The notes beneath the pieces are model-generated. The model was not told the DNA's origin, made no database searches, and saw nothing but the letters and a program-made list of their open reading frames with translations. From Betaproteobacteria bacterium (GTDB taxonomy: Bacteria; Pseudomonadota; Gammaproteobacteria; Burkholderiales; Usitatibacteraceae): a stretch of 64,000 nucleotides of DNA. Each line of letters opens with the position of its first letter. The first letter of the stretch is position 1. A program made the position numbers and the translations under genes. Below, piece by piece: positions 31,473 through 39,304 of the stretch. The DNA is taken from NCBI GenBank assembly GCA_016720855.1, contig JADKJU010000001.1, positions 179,501 to 243,500 of the forward strand. The letters are read 5' to 3'.

Positions 31473-32947
31473 GGTCGGCTCCCGGCGGCCGGTCCATGGG
31501 GCAGGCGAATGTGAATTGCCGTGCCGCGGCCGGTGTCGCCGCGGATCTCGACGGAGCCCGCCAGCGTATAGACGCGCTCGCGGATGCCGACGAGTCCGAA
31601 CGAGCCCTTCTTCCTGAGGTCGTCGGGGGCGAGCCCGCGGCCATCGTCATGGATGTCGAGGTGAACCTCCGGGCCGATCGCTCGCAGGGCCACGCGCACG
31701 TTCTGCGCGGCCGCGTGGCGACCGGCATTGGTGAGGCTCTCCTGCACGATGCGATAGACCTGGGAGGCCAGGGGTTCGTCGAGGCTTCCGCTTGCCTCGT
31801 CCACGGCGAGATCGACGGTGAAGCCGTGCCGGCGCGAGGTTTCCTCGGCCAGCCACTCGAGGGCGGCCAGGAGCCCCAGATCGTCGAGCATGAGCGGGCG
31901 CAGGTCGGCGGAGATGCGGCGGGTGGCCGCCACCGTGCTGTCGAGAACGGAACGCATCCCCCCGATCGTCTTCATGAACTTCTCGTTGCCCGGCGGGCAA
32001 TTGGACTCGAGCCACGCGAGGTCCATCTTGAGCGAGGTGAGGTTCTGGCCCAGCTCGTCGTGCAGCTCCCGGGAGATGCGGCTGTTTTCCTGCTCGCGCG
32101 CCGTGCGCGAGGCCACCGCGAGCTCCCTGAGATCCTCGCGCGCCTGGGCGAGTTCGCGCCGCGTGCGCTCGCGCACGGCGACATCGCGAAGGATCACCGT
32201 GAAGAAGCGCTGGCCGCGAATCTCGTTCTGGGAGATCGAGGCATCGATGGGGAATTCCTCACCGCCCTTGCGCAGCGCCGTGACGATCCGCTGTGCCATC
32301 ATCGGCCGGCTCGAGATGCCCGTGCGCCCGAAGCCGTCGACGTGACGGTGGTGATCGCGGTGGAAGCGGGCGGGGACCAGCAGGTCGAGCGGCTGCCCCA
32401 GCACCTCGCGCGGTTCGTAGCCGAAAATTCGCTCGGCCGCGCGGTTGAACAGCGTGATGCGTTGCTGGTCGTCTATGGAAATGATTGCGTCCATGGCCGA
32501 ATCGACGATGCCTTGCAGTCGCATCTGGCTTTCGCGCGCGATGTCGCGCCCCTTCCAGAGTTCGTCGATGTCGTTCACCGTCCCGACCACGCGGGCGGCG
32601 CGCCCGTCCTCGCCGCGGCTCACGACGCGCGCGCGCCAGCGGATCCAGCGCCAGGTGCCGTCGCGCGCCCGCATGCGGATCTCCAGCGTGGCGCGCTCGA
32701 GGGAGCCGCTTTCCACCTCCGACATGCGCACCCAGAAGGCGGCAAAGTCGTCGGGATGGATGATCTCCCGGGCGGCATCGACGGATTCGTTGGGCCCCTC
32801 GGGATAGTCCCAGGTGGCAAGCATCTCCGGCGACCGGTAGACGCGCTTTGCGCGGACATCCCAATCGAACACGGCGAGGCCGGCCGTGAGAACGGCCTCG
32901 CGCCAGCGGTCGGCGGCTTCCGTGGGAGGTAGGTCGAGGGGGGACAT
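31469..32947 (-). CDS. PAS-domain sensor histidine kinase (HisKA_3/NarX type)
   Basis: A 492-residue kinase with no membrane segment, so it probably senses a cytoplasmic signal. Two PAS domains occupy about residues 20-130 and 145-260; the second includes AERIFGYEPREVLGQ. The dimerisation helix carries the phospho-acceptor His296 in RELHDELGQNL, and the ATP-binding domain ends with HDDGRGL and GHG-type loops. The frame extends upstream to 33349, but that part is arginine-rich and overlaps the next gene. The ATG at 32947 starts at the first plausible domain boundary. No haem- or FAD-binding motif is obvious. Confidence 0.92.
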   Translation of the reverse strand: MSPLDLPPTEAADRWREAVLTAGLAVFDWDVRAKRVYRSPEMLATWDYPEGPNESVDAAREIIHPDDFAAFWVRMSEVESGSLERATLEIRMRARDGTWRWIRWRARVVSRGEDGRAARVVGTVNDIDELWKGRDIARESQMRLQGIVDSAMDAIISIDDQQRITLFNRAAERIFGYEPREVLGQPLDLLVPARFHRDHHRHVDGFGRTGISSRPMMAQRIVTALRKGGEEFPIDASISQNEIRGQRFFTVILRDVAVRERTRRELAQAREDLRELAVASRTAREQENSRISRELHDELGQNLTSLKMDLAWLESNCPPGNEKFMKTIGGMRSVLDSTVAATRRISADLRPLMLDDLGLLAALEWLAEETSRRHGFTVDLAVDEASGSLDEPLASQVYRIVQESLTNAGRHAAAQNVRVALRAIGPEVHLDIHDDGRGLAPDDLRKKGSFGLVGIRERVYTLAGSVEIRGDTGRGTAIHIRLPHGPAAGSRP

Positions 32948-33029
32948 GGGCGGGGAGGACGTTACGGGAAAGGTTACATCCTGCCCGAAAGGATAGCAGG
33001 AGCGGCAGGGCGCGTGCGCAGCGCTGCCC

Positions 33030-34412
33030 TCAGCATTCCGCCATCTCGCCAGGCCCGGGCGCCCGGACCTGCCAGCCGAGGGTTGCCTCGACGGTCGCGG
33101 CGAAGGCGAGGGCCGACGCCTCCTCGCCGTGGACGACGAAGGTGCTCGAGGGTGGCCGCTTGAAGCCTGCGAGCCACGCCAGGAGCGCCCGCTGGTCCGC
33201 ATGGGCGGAAAGCCCGCCGAGCGTGTGGATCCGCGCACGTACCGGCACGGTCTCCCCGAACAGGCGAACGCTGCGGGCGCCCTCCACGAGCCGGCGGCCC
33301 AGCGTGCCCCCCGCCTGGAACCCGGTGAAAAGGATTCCGCACTCCTCACGGCCGAGGTTGTGCCGCAGGTGGTGGCGGATGCGCCCGGCCTCGCACATGC
33401 CGCTCGCGGCGATCACGATCGCCCCCGAGCGGATGGTGTTGATCGCCATCGACTCCTCGGGCGTGCGGGTGAAGCGCAGCCGGTACGGCAGGCGCCTGCG
33501 CCGCAGGGCCTGCGCGAACCGGGCGACCGAGGGATCCAGGGACTCAAGGTGCGCCAGCGTGACCTCGGTTGCCTGGCGGGCAAGCGGGGAATCGACGAAC
33601 ACGTTGAGGCCCTCGAGTTCGCCGCGCTCGCAAAGCTCGAACAGGAGAACGAGCATTTCCTGCGCGCGGCCGAGGGCGAAAGCGGGCACGATGAGGTTGC
33701 CACGGCGTTTGCCGAGCGTGTCTTTCACGGCACTCACGAGTTCGCGCACCGTCTCGTCCATCGACTTGTGCAGGCGGTTGCCGTAAGTGGACTCCACGAG
33801 GAGGACGTCGGCGAGCGGGACCACTTCGGGGTCGCGCACGACCGGGCGTGCCGGTTGGCCGAGGTCGCCGGAAAAAACGACGCGACGCTCGCGTCCGCCG
33901 TCGCGCAGGCGCACCTCGGCGATGGCCGACCCGAGGATGTGGCCCGCGTCTAGGAAGCGAACGCGGGCATCGGGGTGCGGGCGAAACTCCACGTCGTAGG
34001 GCACGCCGTTCACCTTGCGCATCGCGCGCCCGACATCCCCGACGCTGTACAGGGGAGCCGCGACGGGCGCTCCGTGACGCGCGGCGTGGGCTGCCTCGCG
34101 TGCCTGGATGTGGGCGCTGTCGAGCAGCATCACCGGAAGCAGGTCGGCCGTGGCGCGCGTGGTGTAGATCGGCAGGGCCGGCGCGCGGGACGACAGCACC
34201 GGAAGCAGTCCGCAATGGTCCAGGTGGGCGTGCGTGACCAGCGCGAAATCGAGGCCGGCGGGATCGAATGTTGGGAAGGCACGATTCTTCGGGCCCGCTT
34301 CCCGCCCTCCCTGGTGCATTCCGCAATCGACGGCGAAGCGCATCCGGCCGGTATCGACGAGGAAGCAGGAGCCGGTCACTTCGCGCGCGGCACCGAGGAA
34401 GCGGATCTGCAT
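33030..34412 (-). CDS. Beta-CASP metallo-beta-lactamase-fold hydrolase (CPSF73-like)
   Basis: A 460-residue zinc hydrolase of the RNA-processing exonuclease/endonuclease family. The metal motif is His61-x-His63-x-Asp65-His66 (THAHLDHCG). Later motifs are DAGHILGSA, VFSGDLG and LVESTYGNR, then the beta-CASP region with GMCEAGRI and the C-terminal SAHADQ. Bacterial members are thought to act on RNA, but their targets are mostly unknown. In betaproteobacteria such genes often sit with anaerobic-response genes, which fits the FNR context here. It is divergent from the cytochrome operon. Confidence 0.9.
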   Translation of the reverse strand: MQIRFLGAAREVTGSCFLVDTGRMRFAVDCGMHQGGREAGPKNRAFPTFDPAGLDFALVTHAHLDHCGLLPVLSSRAPALPIYTTRATADLLPVMLLDSAHIQAREAAHAARHGAPVAAPLYSVGDVGRAMRKVNGVPYDVEFRPHPDARVRFLDAGHILGSAIAEVRLRDGGRERRVVFSGDLGQPARPVVRDPEVVPLADVLLVESTYGNRLHKSMDETVRELVSAVKDTLGKRRGNLIVPAFALGRAQEMLVLLFELCERGELEGLNVFVDSPLARQATEVTLAHLESLDPSVARFAQALRRRRLPYRLRFTRTPEESMAINTIRSGAIVIAASGMCEAGRIRHHLRHNLGREECGILFTGFQAGGTLGRRLVEGARSVRLFGETVPVRARIHTLGGLSAHADQRALLAWLAGFKRPPSSTFVVHGEEASALAFAATVEATLGWQVRAPGPGEMAEC

Positions 34413-34459
34413 GCGCCGATTCTAACCGCGGAGGAAAGGGGGACGGCGAGCCTTCCCAC

Positions 34460-34473
34460 TTGACCCATATCAA
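34460..34473. promoter_or_regulatory. FNR/Anr-type binding box upstream of the cytochrome operon
   Basis: TTGAC-N4-ATCAA matches the FNR consensus TTGAT-N4-ATCAA at nine of ten positions. It lies about 138 bases upstream of the 11-haem cytochrome start and about 50 bases from the divergent beta-CASP gene. It is the best candidate for oxygen control of the cytochrome genes. Confidence 0.7.
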
Positions 34474-34603
34474 CACCGGATACCCCCCACCGTGAGAAGT
34501 TGCACATCGAAGAAGTCCAGCGCCAGTGCCTCGCGCGCATCCCTCCGATGCGTGGCCCGGGTCCCGGGCAGAGGCGATGGCGATTCGCGCAGGGAAACTG
34601 AAG

Positions 34604-35860
34604 ATGATTCGCGTGACGATTCGAGGGATCGCCCTTGCCCTGATGCTGGTGTTTTCGGCCCTGTCGATGGCCAAGCCGGCCGAGGGGAAGGCAGTCGATC
34701 CGAACGAGAAGTGCCTCGGCTGCCATGCCGAGGCCGAGCCCACGGACAAGAGCGCCGCGGGCAAGCCGGTCAAGATCGACCCCGAGCAGTTCGCGAAGAC
34801 GATGCACGGTGCCGGCAAGGCCGCCTGCATCGAGTGCCATGCGGACGAGGGAGTCAGAAGGTACCCGCACAAGTCGGTCAAGCCCGCCCAGTGCTCGAGC
34901 TGCCACGAGAAGGCCGTGAAGGAGTACGCCACGACCATCCATGGCAAGGCGCGCGCCGGGGGCAACGGGGTGGCGGCGACTTGCTCGAACTGCCACGGCA
35001 CGCATGACATCAAGCCCATCGCCGACGACGACTCGCTCATGAGCCGCGGCAGGATCGAGGCGACGTGCGGGGCCTGCCATGGAAACGAGGACCTCCTGAA
35101 GCGCGGCAAGATTCCCGGGGGCAATGTCTCCGCCAAGTACCACGACAGCGTGCACGGGAAACTGCTCCGTGGTGACAGCAAGGCGAAGGACAAGGTGCCC
35201 GTCTGCACCGACTGCCACGGGTCGCACGACATGCGCCCGAAGAGCGATCCGGCGAGCTCAATCTCCCGCGCGAATATTCCCGAAACCTGCGGCACCTGCC
35301 ACGGCAAGGTCAAGAAGGCCTGGAGCGCAAGCGAGCACGGCAAGATGCGCGCGGCCAAGGTGATGACGGCGCCGGGCTGCACAGACTGCCACGGGGCGCA
35401 CACCATCACGGAACCCAAGTTGCCGAAGTGGCAGGTGGACGTGATCAAGGAATGCGGCGGATGCCACGTGGAGCAGATGAAGACGTACCGCGACACCTAC
35501 CACGGCCAGGTGACGGACCTCGGGTTCGCGCGCATCGCGACCTGCTCCAGCTGCCACGGCGCCCACGAAGTCCTGCCCAAATCCAATCCGATGTCCCGGG
35601 TTTCCGAGCAGCGCATCCTCGCCACGTGCCAGGCGTGCCACCCGAAAGCCAACGCCAACTTCGTGCAGTTCCAGCCGCACGCCAACAAGCACAGCAAGGA
35701 AAGCGGCCTGATCCTGTACTACACCACCAAGTTCATGCAGATCCTGCTCGCAGGCGTCTTCGCGTTCTTCGGCCTGCACACCATCCTGTGGCTCTACCGG
35801 TCGCTCGCGGAAATGAAGGCAAAGCGCGCCCGGCCGGCCAATGAAGCGGAGAAACACTGA
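34604..35860 (+). CDS. Membrane-anchored undecahaem cytochrome c
   Basis: A 418-residue periplasmic electron-transfer protein. It has a signal/anchor segment (GIALALMLVFSALSMA), then eleven CxxCH haem motifs (CLGCH, CIECH, CSSCH, CSNCH, CGACH, CTDCH, CGTCH, CTDCH, CGGCH, CSSCH, CQACH), and a C-terminal membrane helix (LLAGVFAFFGLHTILWLY). Many HG/HGS/HGAH histidines could be second ligands. The ATG at 34604 has AGGG nine bases upstream; ATG 34577 is also in frame, but its purine stretch is too close. The stop overlaps the cytochrome b start (TGATG), so the two make a complex. Confidence 0.92.
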   Translation: MIRVTIRGIALALMLVFSALSMAKPAEGKAVDPNEKCLGCHAEAEPTDKSAAGKPVKIDPEQFAKTMHGAGKAACIECHADEGVRRYPHKSVKPAQCSSCHEKAVKEYATTIHGKARAGGNGVAATCSNCHGTHDIKPIADDDSLMSRGRIEATCGACHGNEDLLKRGKIPGGNVSAKYHDSVHGKLLRGDSKAKDKVPVCTDCHGSHDMRPKSDPASSISRANIPETCGTCHGKVKKAWSASEHGKMRAAKVMTAPGCTDCHGAHTITEPKLPKWQVDVIKECGGCHVEQMKTYRDTYHGQVTDLGFARIATCSSCHGAHEVLPKSNPMSRVSEQRILATCQACHPKANANFVQFQPHANKHSKESGLILYYTTKFMQILLAGVFAFFGLHTILWLYRSLAEMKAKRARPANEAEKH

Positions 35861-36732
35861 TGGCAAGCCAGATCCAGCCCGTACCGGCCACGGCGCAGGC
35901 AGGGCATCCTCCTGCCGCGCAGAAGTACTACCAGCGGTTCGACCGCATCGACCGCGTGATGCACGCGTTCCTGATGTTCACATTCGTCGGTTGCGCGATC
36001 ACGGGCCTCCCACCGCTCTTCTCCGATCAGGCCTGGGCCGCCTCCCTCGCTCGCGCCCTCGGCGGGTTCCAGTCGGCCGCCCTCATCCACCGGATCTGCG
36101 CGGGCGTGATGATCACCGTGTGGTCCCTGCACGTGGTGCGCCTCTTCGTCGGCGCGGTCCGCCGCACCGGGTTCCTGGCGGTGGTGTGGGGGCCGAACTC
36201 GATGGTCCCGCAGCCGCAGGACGTCATCGACCTCTGGCGGCATTTCCTGTGGTTCGTGGGCAAGGGGCCCCGGCCCCAGTTCGACCGCTGGACCTACTGG
36301 GAGAAATTCGACTACTGGGCAGTCTTCTGGGGCATGGCGATCATCGGCGGCTCCGGTCTCATGCTGTGGTTCCCGGCCCAGTTCGCGGCCTTCCTTCCCG
36401 GCTGGATGTTCAACGTCGCCACCGTGGTCCATGGTGAGGAGGCGCTGCTGGCGGTGGGGTTCATTTTCACCATCCATTTCTTCAACGGCCACCTGCGCCC
36501 CGAGAAGTTCCCCATGGACCTCGTGATCTTCACCGGCCGCATTCCGGAGCACGAGATGAAGGACGAACGGCCGAACGAATACCGCCGGCTCGTGAGCGAA
36601 GGTCGGCTCGAGGCTGCCGAAGCCTCTCCGCCGACCCCATGGACGAAGGTGTTCGGCTATGTCGTGGGCGGCACCGCAGTCACCCTGGGCACCCTGACGG
36701 TGATCATGATCCTGTACAGCGTGCTCGCTTGA
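35860..36732 (+). CDS. Membrane cytochrome b subunit (FdnI/hydrogenase-type)
   Basis: A 290-residue integral membrane protein with four or five helices and haem-ligating histidines in RVMHAFLMF, LIHRICAGVMI, WSLHVVRLF and VVHGEEALL...IHFFNGHLRP. This pattern fits the b-type cytochrome that links formate dehydrogenase or hydrogenase to the quinone pool. It is coupled by a one-base overlap to the 11-haem cytochrome. Together they probably exchange electrons between quinol and the periplasm. No dehydrogenase catalytic subunit is in the window. Confidence 0.9.
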   Translation: MASQIQPVPATAQAGHPPAAQKYYQRFDRIDRVMHAFLMFTFVGCAITGLPPLFSDQAWAASLARALGGFQSAALIHRICAGVMITVWSLHVVRLFVGAVRRTGFLAVVWGPNSMVPQPQDVIDLWRHFLWFVGKGPRPQFDRWTYWEKFDYWAVFWGMAIIGGSGLMLWFPAQFAAFLPGWMFNVATVVHGEEALLAVGFIFTIHFFNGHLRPEKFPMDLVIFTGRIPEHEMKDERPNEYRRLVSEGRLEAAEASPPTPWTKVFGYVVGGTAVTLGTLTVIMILYSVLA

Positions 36733-36760
36733 GATCGCGCGGCAGTACAATTCGTGCTTC

Positions 36761-36781
36761 AGGGCCGGCTCGTCCGGCCCT
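36761..36781 (+). repeat. Intercistronic hairpin between cytochrome b and NapC-type gene
   Basis: AGGGCCGG (36761-36768) and CCGGCCCT (36774-36781) form an 8-bp stem. No T tract follows. It may protect or partly separate the upstream and downstream parts of the cytochrome transcript. Confidence 0.5.
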
Positions 36782-36856
36782 GCGACTGTCGGGGCGGGAC
36801 CCGGGGGCCGGAGCGAAGTCGCGCGGGCTCGGGGTAACCAGGAGGAGTGAGGAGAG

Positions 36857-38263
36857 ATGAGAATTCAATTGGGCCGCAAGTCGCTGATGGTGGGCGGCGT
36901 GACTGCCATCGTGTTGGGACTCGTCGGCGTTGCCGTGCTTTCGGCGGCAGGCATCGCGGGTTGGGAGTTCTCGAACAGCAACACCTTCTGCGCGGTGATG
37001 TGCCACTCCGTTCACCCCGAGGAAAGTGCCGCCCACAAGGTCGGCGCGCATGCGCGCGTGAACTGCGTCGAATGCCACATGGGGCGTACGTCCACCTTGA
37101 AGCAGTTGGCGCTCAAGCCCACGCATGCCAAGGAACTGTGGGGCATGATCGTCGGCTACGAGCGACCCATCACCTCCGGAACCCTGCGGCCCTCGCGGGA
37201 GGCGTGCGAAAGCTGCCACTATCCGGCCGCCGTGCACAATGACAGCGTGGCGGTGAAAATTCACTACGGGACCGATCCGGAAAACAGCGAGTCGCGCACC
37301 AGGATCATCCTGCACACCGGCATGGATGCGATCCGAGAGGGCTACACCAAGGGCATCCACTGGCATATCCAGAACGAGGTGAGCTTCATCTCGCCGGATC
37401 CGCAGCGCCGCGAAATTCCGTGGGTGCAGGTGAAAAAACCCGACGGCACGAAAGTCACCTACACCGACGGCGAGACGAAGCTCACCCGGCAGCAGATGTC
37501 GCTGCTGGAGCCGCGGGCCATGGCCTGCTACGACTGCCACAACGCCGTCGGCCACCCGTTCCCCAATCCCGCGGTGGTGGTGGATGAAGCCATCCGAACC
37601 GGAAAGATCGATCGCTCGCTGCCTTCGGCAAAGGCGCGCGCGGTCGCCCTCACCAATGCACTGGGCGAATTGACCGGGGAGCCCAAGGAACGCGAAGCGA
37701 AGATCGACAAGCTGATTGCGGATGCGACCGCCAAGGCCGCCACGGCCCCCGAGCACAAGCAGGCGGAGCAGAAGTTCAACAAGGCGATGCGGGAGATCCT
37801 GCTTGCCTCGTCCTTCCAGGAGAAGGGATTTTCGTGGAAATCGTTCCCCAACCATACGGGGCACGCCGACACGCCGGGTTGCTTCCGCTGCCACGACGGC
37901 AAGCACTACAACGACAAGGGCGAGGCCATCCGCCTTCAGTGCACGCTCTGCCATTCGCTTCCGCAGGTCACCCGGGAGAACGGCAAGGGCAGTGTCGCCT
38001 CGCTCCTTCCGGAAAAGGTCGGGGAGAAACAGCCCGAGAGCCACCAGCGGCCCAACTTCATGCACACCCATAGCGACGACGTTGGCCCGGAATGCGAGAA
38101 GTGCCACGGAACGCCGCTCAAGCAGGGCAAGCAGGGCGGAAACTTCTGCGCCAACCCGGCCTGCCACGGTCGCACCTGGCCGGGCGTGAACCTCTCCGTC
38201 GAGCCGCCGAAGCCGGCCGCGGCGGAACCGGCGAAGGCCGCCGAGCCGGCGAAGAAGGGCTAG
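36857..38263 (+). CDS. NapC/NirT-type octahaem cytochrome c with two atypical haem motifs
   Basis: A 468-residue protein with an N-terminal membrane anchor (VGGVTAIVLGLVGVAVLSAAGIAG) and a large periplasmic domain, as in quinol dehydrogenases of the NapC/NirT/ImcH type. Six canonical motifs are present (CVECH, CESCH, CYDCH, CFRCH, CTLCH, CEKCH), plus CAVMCH (CX3CH) near the N-terminus and CANPACH (CX4CH) near the C-terminus. It is much longer than NapC or CymA (about 200 residues). A very strong ribosome site (AGGAGG plus more purines) precedes the ATG. The C-terminal lysine/alanine/proline tail is low-complexity. Confidence 0.9.
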   Translation: MRIQLGRKSLMVGGVTAIVLGLVGVAVLSAAGIAGWEFSNSNTFCAVMCHSVHPEESAAHKVGAHARVNCVECHMGRTSTLKQLALKPTHAKELWGMIVGYERPITSGTLRPSREACESCHYPAAVHNDSVAVKIHYGTDPENSESRTRIILHTGMDAIREGYTKGIHWHIQNEVSFISPDPQRREIPWVQVKKPDGTKVTYTDGETKLTRQQMSLLEPRAMACYDCHNAVGHPFPNPAVVVDEAIRTGKIDRSLPSAKARAVALTNALGELTGEPKEREAKIDKLIADATAKAATAPEHKQAEQKFNKAMREILLASSFQEKGFSWKSFPNHTGHADTPGCFRCHDGKHYNDKGEAIRLQCTLCHSLPQVTRENGKGSVASLLPEKVGEKQPESHQRPNFMHTHSDDVGPECEKCHGTPLKQGKQGGNFCANPACHGRTWPGVNLSVEPPKPAAAEPAKAAEPAKKG

Positions 38264-38328
38264 CGCATCAAGGAATCACGGCCGCGCCAGGGATGGGCCC
38301 CGGGGCTGCCTTCAACCAGGGAGATGTC

Positions 38329-38616
38329 ATGAAACGCTTGTTGATCGCTTTGGCCGCCGCCGGCGGCCTCATTGCCGCATCGATGCCGGCCTCGGCCGAC
38401 GACGCCACCTACAAGTCCAAGGGCTGCGTGAAGTGCCACGACATGGAGAAGAAGAAGAAGGGCGCCTCGGTCAAGGACCTGACGGCCAAGTACAAGGGCG
38501 ACAAGGCCGCGATCGGCAAGCTCGCCGGCACGGTGAAGGGCAAGGATCACCCCGAAGTCGATGCGTCCGACGACGACCTGAAGAAGGCCATCGGCTTCAT
38601 GATCGGCGCGAAGTAG
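38329..38616 (+). CDS. Small lysine-rich monohaem cytochrome c
   Basis: A 95-residue periplasmic class I cytochrome. The signal peptide MKRLLIALAAAGGLIAASMPASA is followed by one haem motif CVKCH and a late methionine ligand in IGFMIGAK. The mature protein is very lysine-rich, as is common for cytochromes that dock on acidic partners. AGGGAG precedes the ATG. It follows the NapC-type gene by 65 bases and is likely part of the same transcript, serving as a soluble electron shuttle. A bidirectional terminator separates it from a convergent paralogue. Confidence 0.9.
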   Translation: MKRLLIALAAAGGLIAASMPASADDATYKSKGCVKCHDMEKKKKGASVKDLTAKYKGDKAAIGKLAGTVKGKDHPEVDASDDDLKKAIGFMIGAK

Positions 38617-38635
38617 GCTCACGAAAGCAAAAAAA

Positions 38636-38660
38636 AACGCCGGCGCGAGCCGGCGTTTTT
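38636..38660. terminator. Bidirectional terminator between the two small cytochrome genes
   Basis: AACGCCGGC and GCCGGCGTT form a 9-bp stem with a GCGA loop, flanked by a run of A on one side and T on the other. It can end transcription from both convergent genes. Confidence 0.85.
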
Positions 38661-38679
38661 CATTGGAGCGAAACCCTCC

Positions 38680-38994
38680 TTACATGGCAAGGATCCACTT
38701 GGCGATGCCACCTGCCACAGCGGCATCCCCGCCCTTGACAGTCTTGTGATCCTCTTCCACGCCGTCGACCTTGATCTTGACGCCCTTGGAAAGCATGGCG
38801 GTGAGCTTGGCTTCCGCATCGGCCTTGCCCTTGTATTTCTTGGCGACTTCCTTGAATGCCGGGCCGTCCTTCTTCTTGTCGACCGCATGGCACTTCAGGC
38901 AGCCGTTGGACTTGGCGTCGCCGGCCGCGTCGGCGAGGGCGATTCCGGGAACGGCGAGGGCGGCGAAAGCGAGGGGGATAAACAGCTTCTTCAT
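38680..38994 (-). CDS. Small lysine-rich monohaem cytochrome c (convergent paralogue)
   Basis: A 104-residue periplasmic cytochrome. The signal peptide is MKKLFIPLAFAALAVPGIALA; the haem motif CLKCH follows; the C-terminal methionine is in KWILAM, as in cytochrome c551/c555. It is similar in size and composition to the plus-strand cytochrome. The ATG at 38994 has AGGAGA upstream. The frame continues upstream into a long proline run that comes from the poly-G tract and is not part of the protein. Its promoter must lie close to that tract. Confidence 0.9.
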   Translation of the reverse strand: MKKLFIPLAFAALAVPGIALADAAGDAKSNGCLKCHAVDKKKDGPAFKEVAKKYKGKADAEAKLTAMLSKGVKIKVDGVEEDHKTVKGGDAAVAGGIAKWILAM

Positions 38995-39073
38995 CAGGTT
39001 CTCCTGAGTTCGTTGGACGGTAGGCGGCGCTATTCTTTCACAACTCGCCTGTGGATTGCCACGACTACTAACG

Positions 39074-39118
<45 letters not shown>

Positions 39119-39135
39119 GGCCCCCGTTTCAAACT

Positions 39136-39210
39136 TGGTGGGAGATACTGGGATCGAACCAGTGACCCCGCCCGTGTGAAGGGCGTGCTCTACCGCTGAG
39201 CTAATCTCCC
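39136..39210 (-). tRNA. tRNA-Val (anticodon CAC)
   Basis: A 75-base cloverleaf on the minus strand with encoded CCA. The acceptor pairs GGGAGAT with ATCTCCC, and the D arm TTAGCTCAGCGGTAGAGC and T loop GGTTCGATCC are standard. The anticodon loop TTCACAC places CAC at positions 34-36. Confidence 0.93.
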
Positions 39211-39304
39211 GAAAGGCGCGCATTTTAGCCGAAATCGGCGCGACAGGCACGGTCTCGAGCAGCGTGACCCATTAGAATGCCGCTTTGCCTCGCGCCACAT
39301 CCCC

